From SKVR01 sp964589855 (lineage in GTDB: Bacteria > Bacteroidota > Bacteroidia > Bacteroidales > UBA7960), in the NCBI GenBank assembly GCA_964589855.1, contig CAZPVB010000197.1:1-6858 (forward strand): a stretch of 6,858 nucleotides of DNA, in the 5' to 3' direction. The translations under genes were made by a program, and so were the position numbers. Each line of letters opens with the position of its first letter. Position 1 is the stretch's first letter. Shown piece after piece: positions 6,129-6,858 of this stretch. Below the pieces are notes generated by a model. The model was not told the DNA's origin, ran no database searches, and worked only from the letters and a program-made list of their open reading frames with translations.

Positions 6129-6821
6129 GAACTGGTGATCATACTATTCATTGTTTCGGCCATTGCATTGCCGCTTCAGTTGGCTTTAATCAAGCGCTTT
6201 TATGCTTTACTCATTTGGGTAATGATTACGGGCATATTTATCTTTCTGATGCATACCAGGGCCATCCGCCAAAGCTATTCATTGTTTGAACAGCAGCTTG
6301 CCAATGCCGATCTGATGGGAAATCTTATGGTGCTTCAGATTATTGAAGCCATTGGAGGTATCCTGCTCACCATCTACCTGTTGCGGTTGCATCATGGCGA
6401 GACCATGAAAAGAGGATATGTGTTTTTTAAATATTTTCCGGGAGTGGTACCCTTTGTGGCGCTTTTTTACTTTGAGAGTTACCTGTTTCTGAATATCCAA
6501 ATGTTTGAATTTCAAACCCTGGGATGGATATTTGCCGGTGCTTTTATGATGGTGATTTTTGGGTTGGCTTACTTATTCAGATGGCTGCTGGAAGATTATG
6601 ACATTATGCTCGAAATGAAATTTTTTCTCCATATCATACAAATGATCATTGCACTGATCATTTCAGTTCAAATGTTTCGTTTGCAGGTTCCTGCCAGAAT
6701 GGAATACATGCCACTGGGACAAACACTGATTATATTCGGTGCAGCTTTCATGGTGATCGTACTGGGAGTTTTTTATTACTATTTCAAATCAAACAGATTA
6801 ATTAAGAAGCAATATGAATGA
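6120..6821 (+). CDS. hmuT: HmuT-like polytopic inner-membrane protein of the heme operon
   Basis: A 233-residue protein made almost entirely of membrane helices, at about 4-23, 28-46, 68-88, 104-125, 136-154, 168-186 and 202-222. Basic residues cluster in alternate loops: Lys25-Arg26; Arg89 to Arg98 with His91-His92; Arg153; and the tail KSNRLIKKQYE. By the positive-inside rule the N-terminus is periplasmic and the C-terminus cytosolic. No transporter ATPase motif, lipobox or catalytic signature is visible. The assignment to HmuT rests on position: in P. gingivalis hmuT lies between hmuS and hmuU and encodes a membrane protein of unknown function. A role as membrane partner of HmuS, or in moving iron or porphyrin inward, is inference. 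It may start at 6120 or 6126 and overlaps the next gene by 8 bases. The name should not be confused with the unrelated periplasmic HmuT binding protein of HmuTUV ABC transporters. Confidence 0.72.
   Translation: MLMELVIILFIVSAIALPLQLALIKRFYALLIWVMITGIFIFLMHTRAIRQSYSLFEQQLANADLMGNLMVLQIIEAIGGILLTIYLLRLHHGETMKRGYVFFKYFPGVVPFVALFYFESYLFLNIQMFEFQTLGWIFAGAFMMVIFGLAYLFRWLLEDYDIMLEMKFFLHIIQMIIALIISVQMFRLQVPARMEYMPLGQTLIIFGAAFMVIVLGVFYYYFKSNRLIKKQYE
6814..6821 (+). promoter_or_regulatory. Overlap junction hmuT/hmuU (ATGAATGA)
   Basis: The hmuU-like start codon lies inside the end of the hmuT-like gene, whose TGA stop falls within the eight bases ATGAATGA. This supports co-transcription and coupled translation, and implies that the two membrane proteins are needed in related amounts. 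Confidence 0.6.
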
Positions 6822-6858
6822 GATTACAAAATTATTGTACTGGATATCAACCGGTTTA
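6814..6858 (+). CDS. hmuU: Start of a putative HmuU-like MotA/TolQ/ExbB-type protein, truncated by window edge
   Basis: Only 15 codons are present, MNEITKLLYWISTGL, running off the window end. The start ATGAATGA overlaps the end of the upstream gene (stop TGA at 6819-6821) by 8 bases. The short amphipathic beginning leading into a hydrophobic LYWISTGL segment resembles the N-termini of the MotA/TolQ/ExbB-family proteins that follow HmuS and HmuT in Bacteroidota heme operons. Such proteins form proton channels that power envelope machines, so it could energise HmuS. The evidence is short, and the name depends mainly on gene order. A competing start at 6818 in another frame (ATGA overlap) is also open to the window end, but gives a less membrane-like peptide. 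Confidence 0.55.
   Translation, partial: MNEITKLLYWISTGL

Noticed and set aside
6092..6289. 65-codon + strand ORF overlapping the start of the hmuT-like gene
   Set aside because: It overlaps a clear membrane protein in another frame, and its peptide shows no domain-like pattern.
6641..6663. Palindrome AATGATCATT and a nearby TGATCATT copy within the hmuT-like gene
   Set aside because: It encodes repeated Ile-Ile in a membrane helix, and no operator would be expected there.

Overview
The window looks like part of a heme-uptake (hmu) operon from a member of the Bacteroidota. All genes lie on the + strand. The evidence is the gene set: a TonB-dependent receptor C-terminus, a HmuY-family lipoprotein with an SKDDD motif after the lipidated cysteine, a membrane-anchored CobN-like chelatase subunit (HmuS), a polytopic membrane protein, and the first codons of what looks like a MotA/TolQ/ExbB-type protein. 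Short A-rich leaders without a clear Shine-Dalgarno sequence before several genes also fit Bacteroidota. The sequence does not identify the genus.

Layout: 1-558 is the 3' end of the outer-membrane receptor (hmuR-like; its start lies upstream). 592-1203 is the hmuY-like lipoprotein. 1246-5964 is hmuS, which fills about two thirds of the window. 5974-6126 is a 50-codon ORF in what would otherwise be called a 155-bp intergenic gap. 6120-6821 is a seven-helix membrane protein in the hmuT position. 6814 to the window end is the start of a putative hmuU. The gaps are 33, 42 and 9 bp, followed by two overlaps, so one transcript is likely. No gene is supported on the minus strand, and I see no RNA gene, CRISPR array, mobile element or convincing promoter.

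How the genes would work together (family knowledge plus inference): the lipoprotein captures heme at the cell surface and passes it to the TonB-dependent receptor, which imports it to the periplasm. HmuS, tethered to the inner membrane by a helix at each end with about 1500 residues in the periplasm, would handle the porphyrin there. HmuS of gut Bacteroides has been reported to remove iron from heme without oxygen. The HmuT-like protein and the ExbB-like channel are the probable inner-membrane partners, perhaps supplying ion-motive energy in place of the AAA+ subunits that serve CobN and ChlH.

The best candidate for something undescribed is the 50-residue Cys/His/Met-containing ORF between hmuS and hmuT. 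It has a Bacteroidota-like A-rich start context and a TAATG stop-start junction with the next gene. Other points of interest are a perfect 9-bp terminator-like hairpin inside the 5' part of hmuS, a long acidic helical region in the middle of HmuS, and a HmuY protein that cannot use the bis-histidine heme ligation of the P. gingivalis protein.
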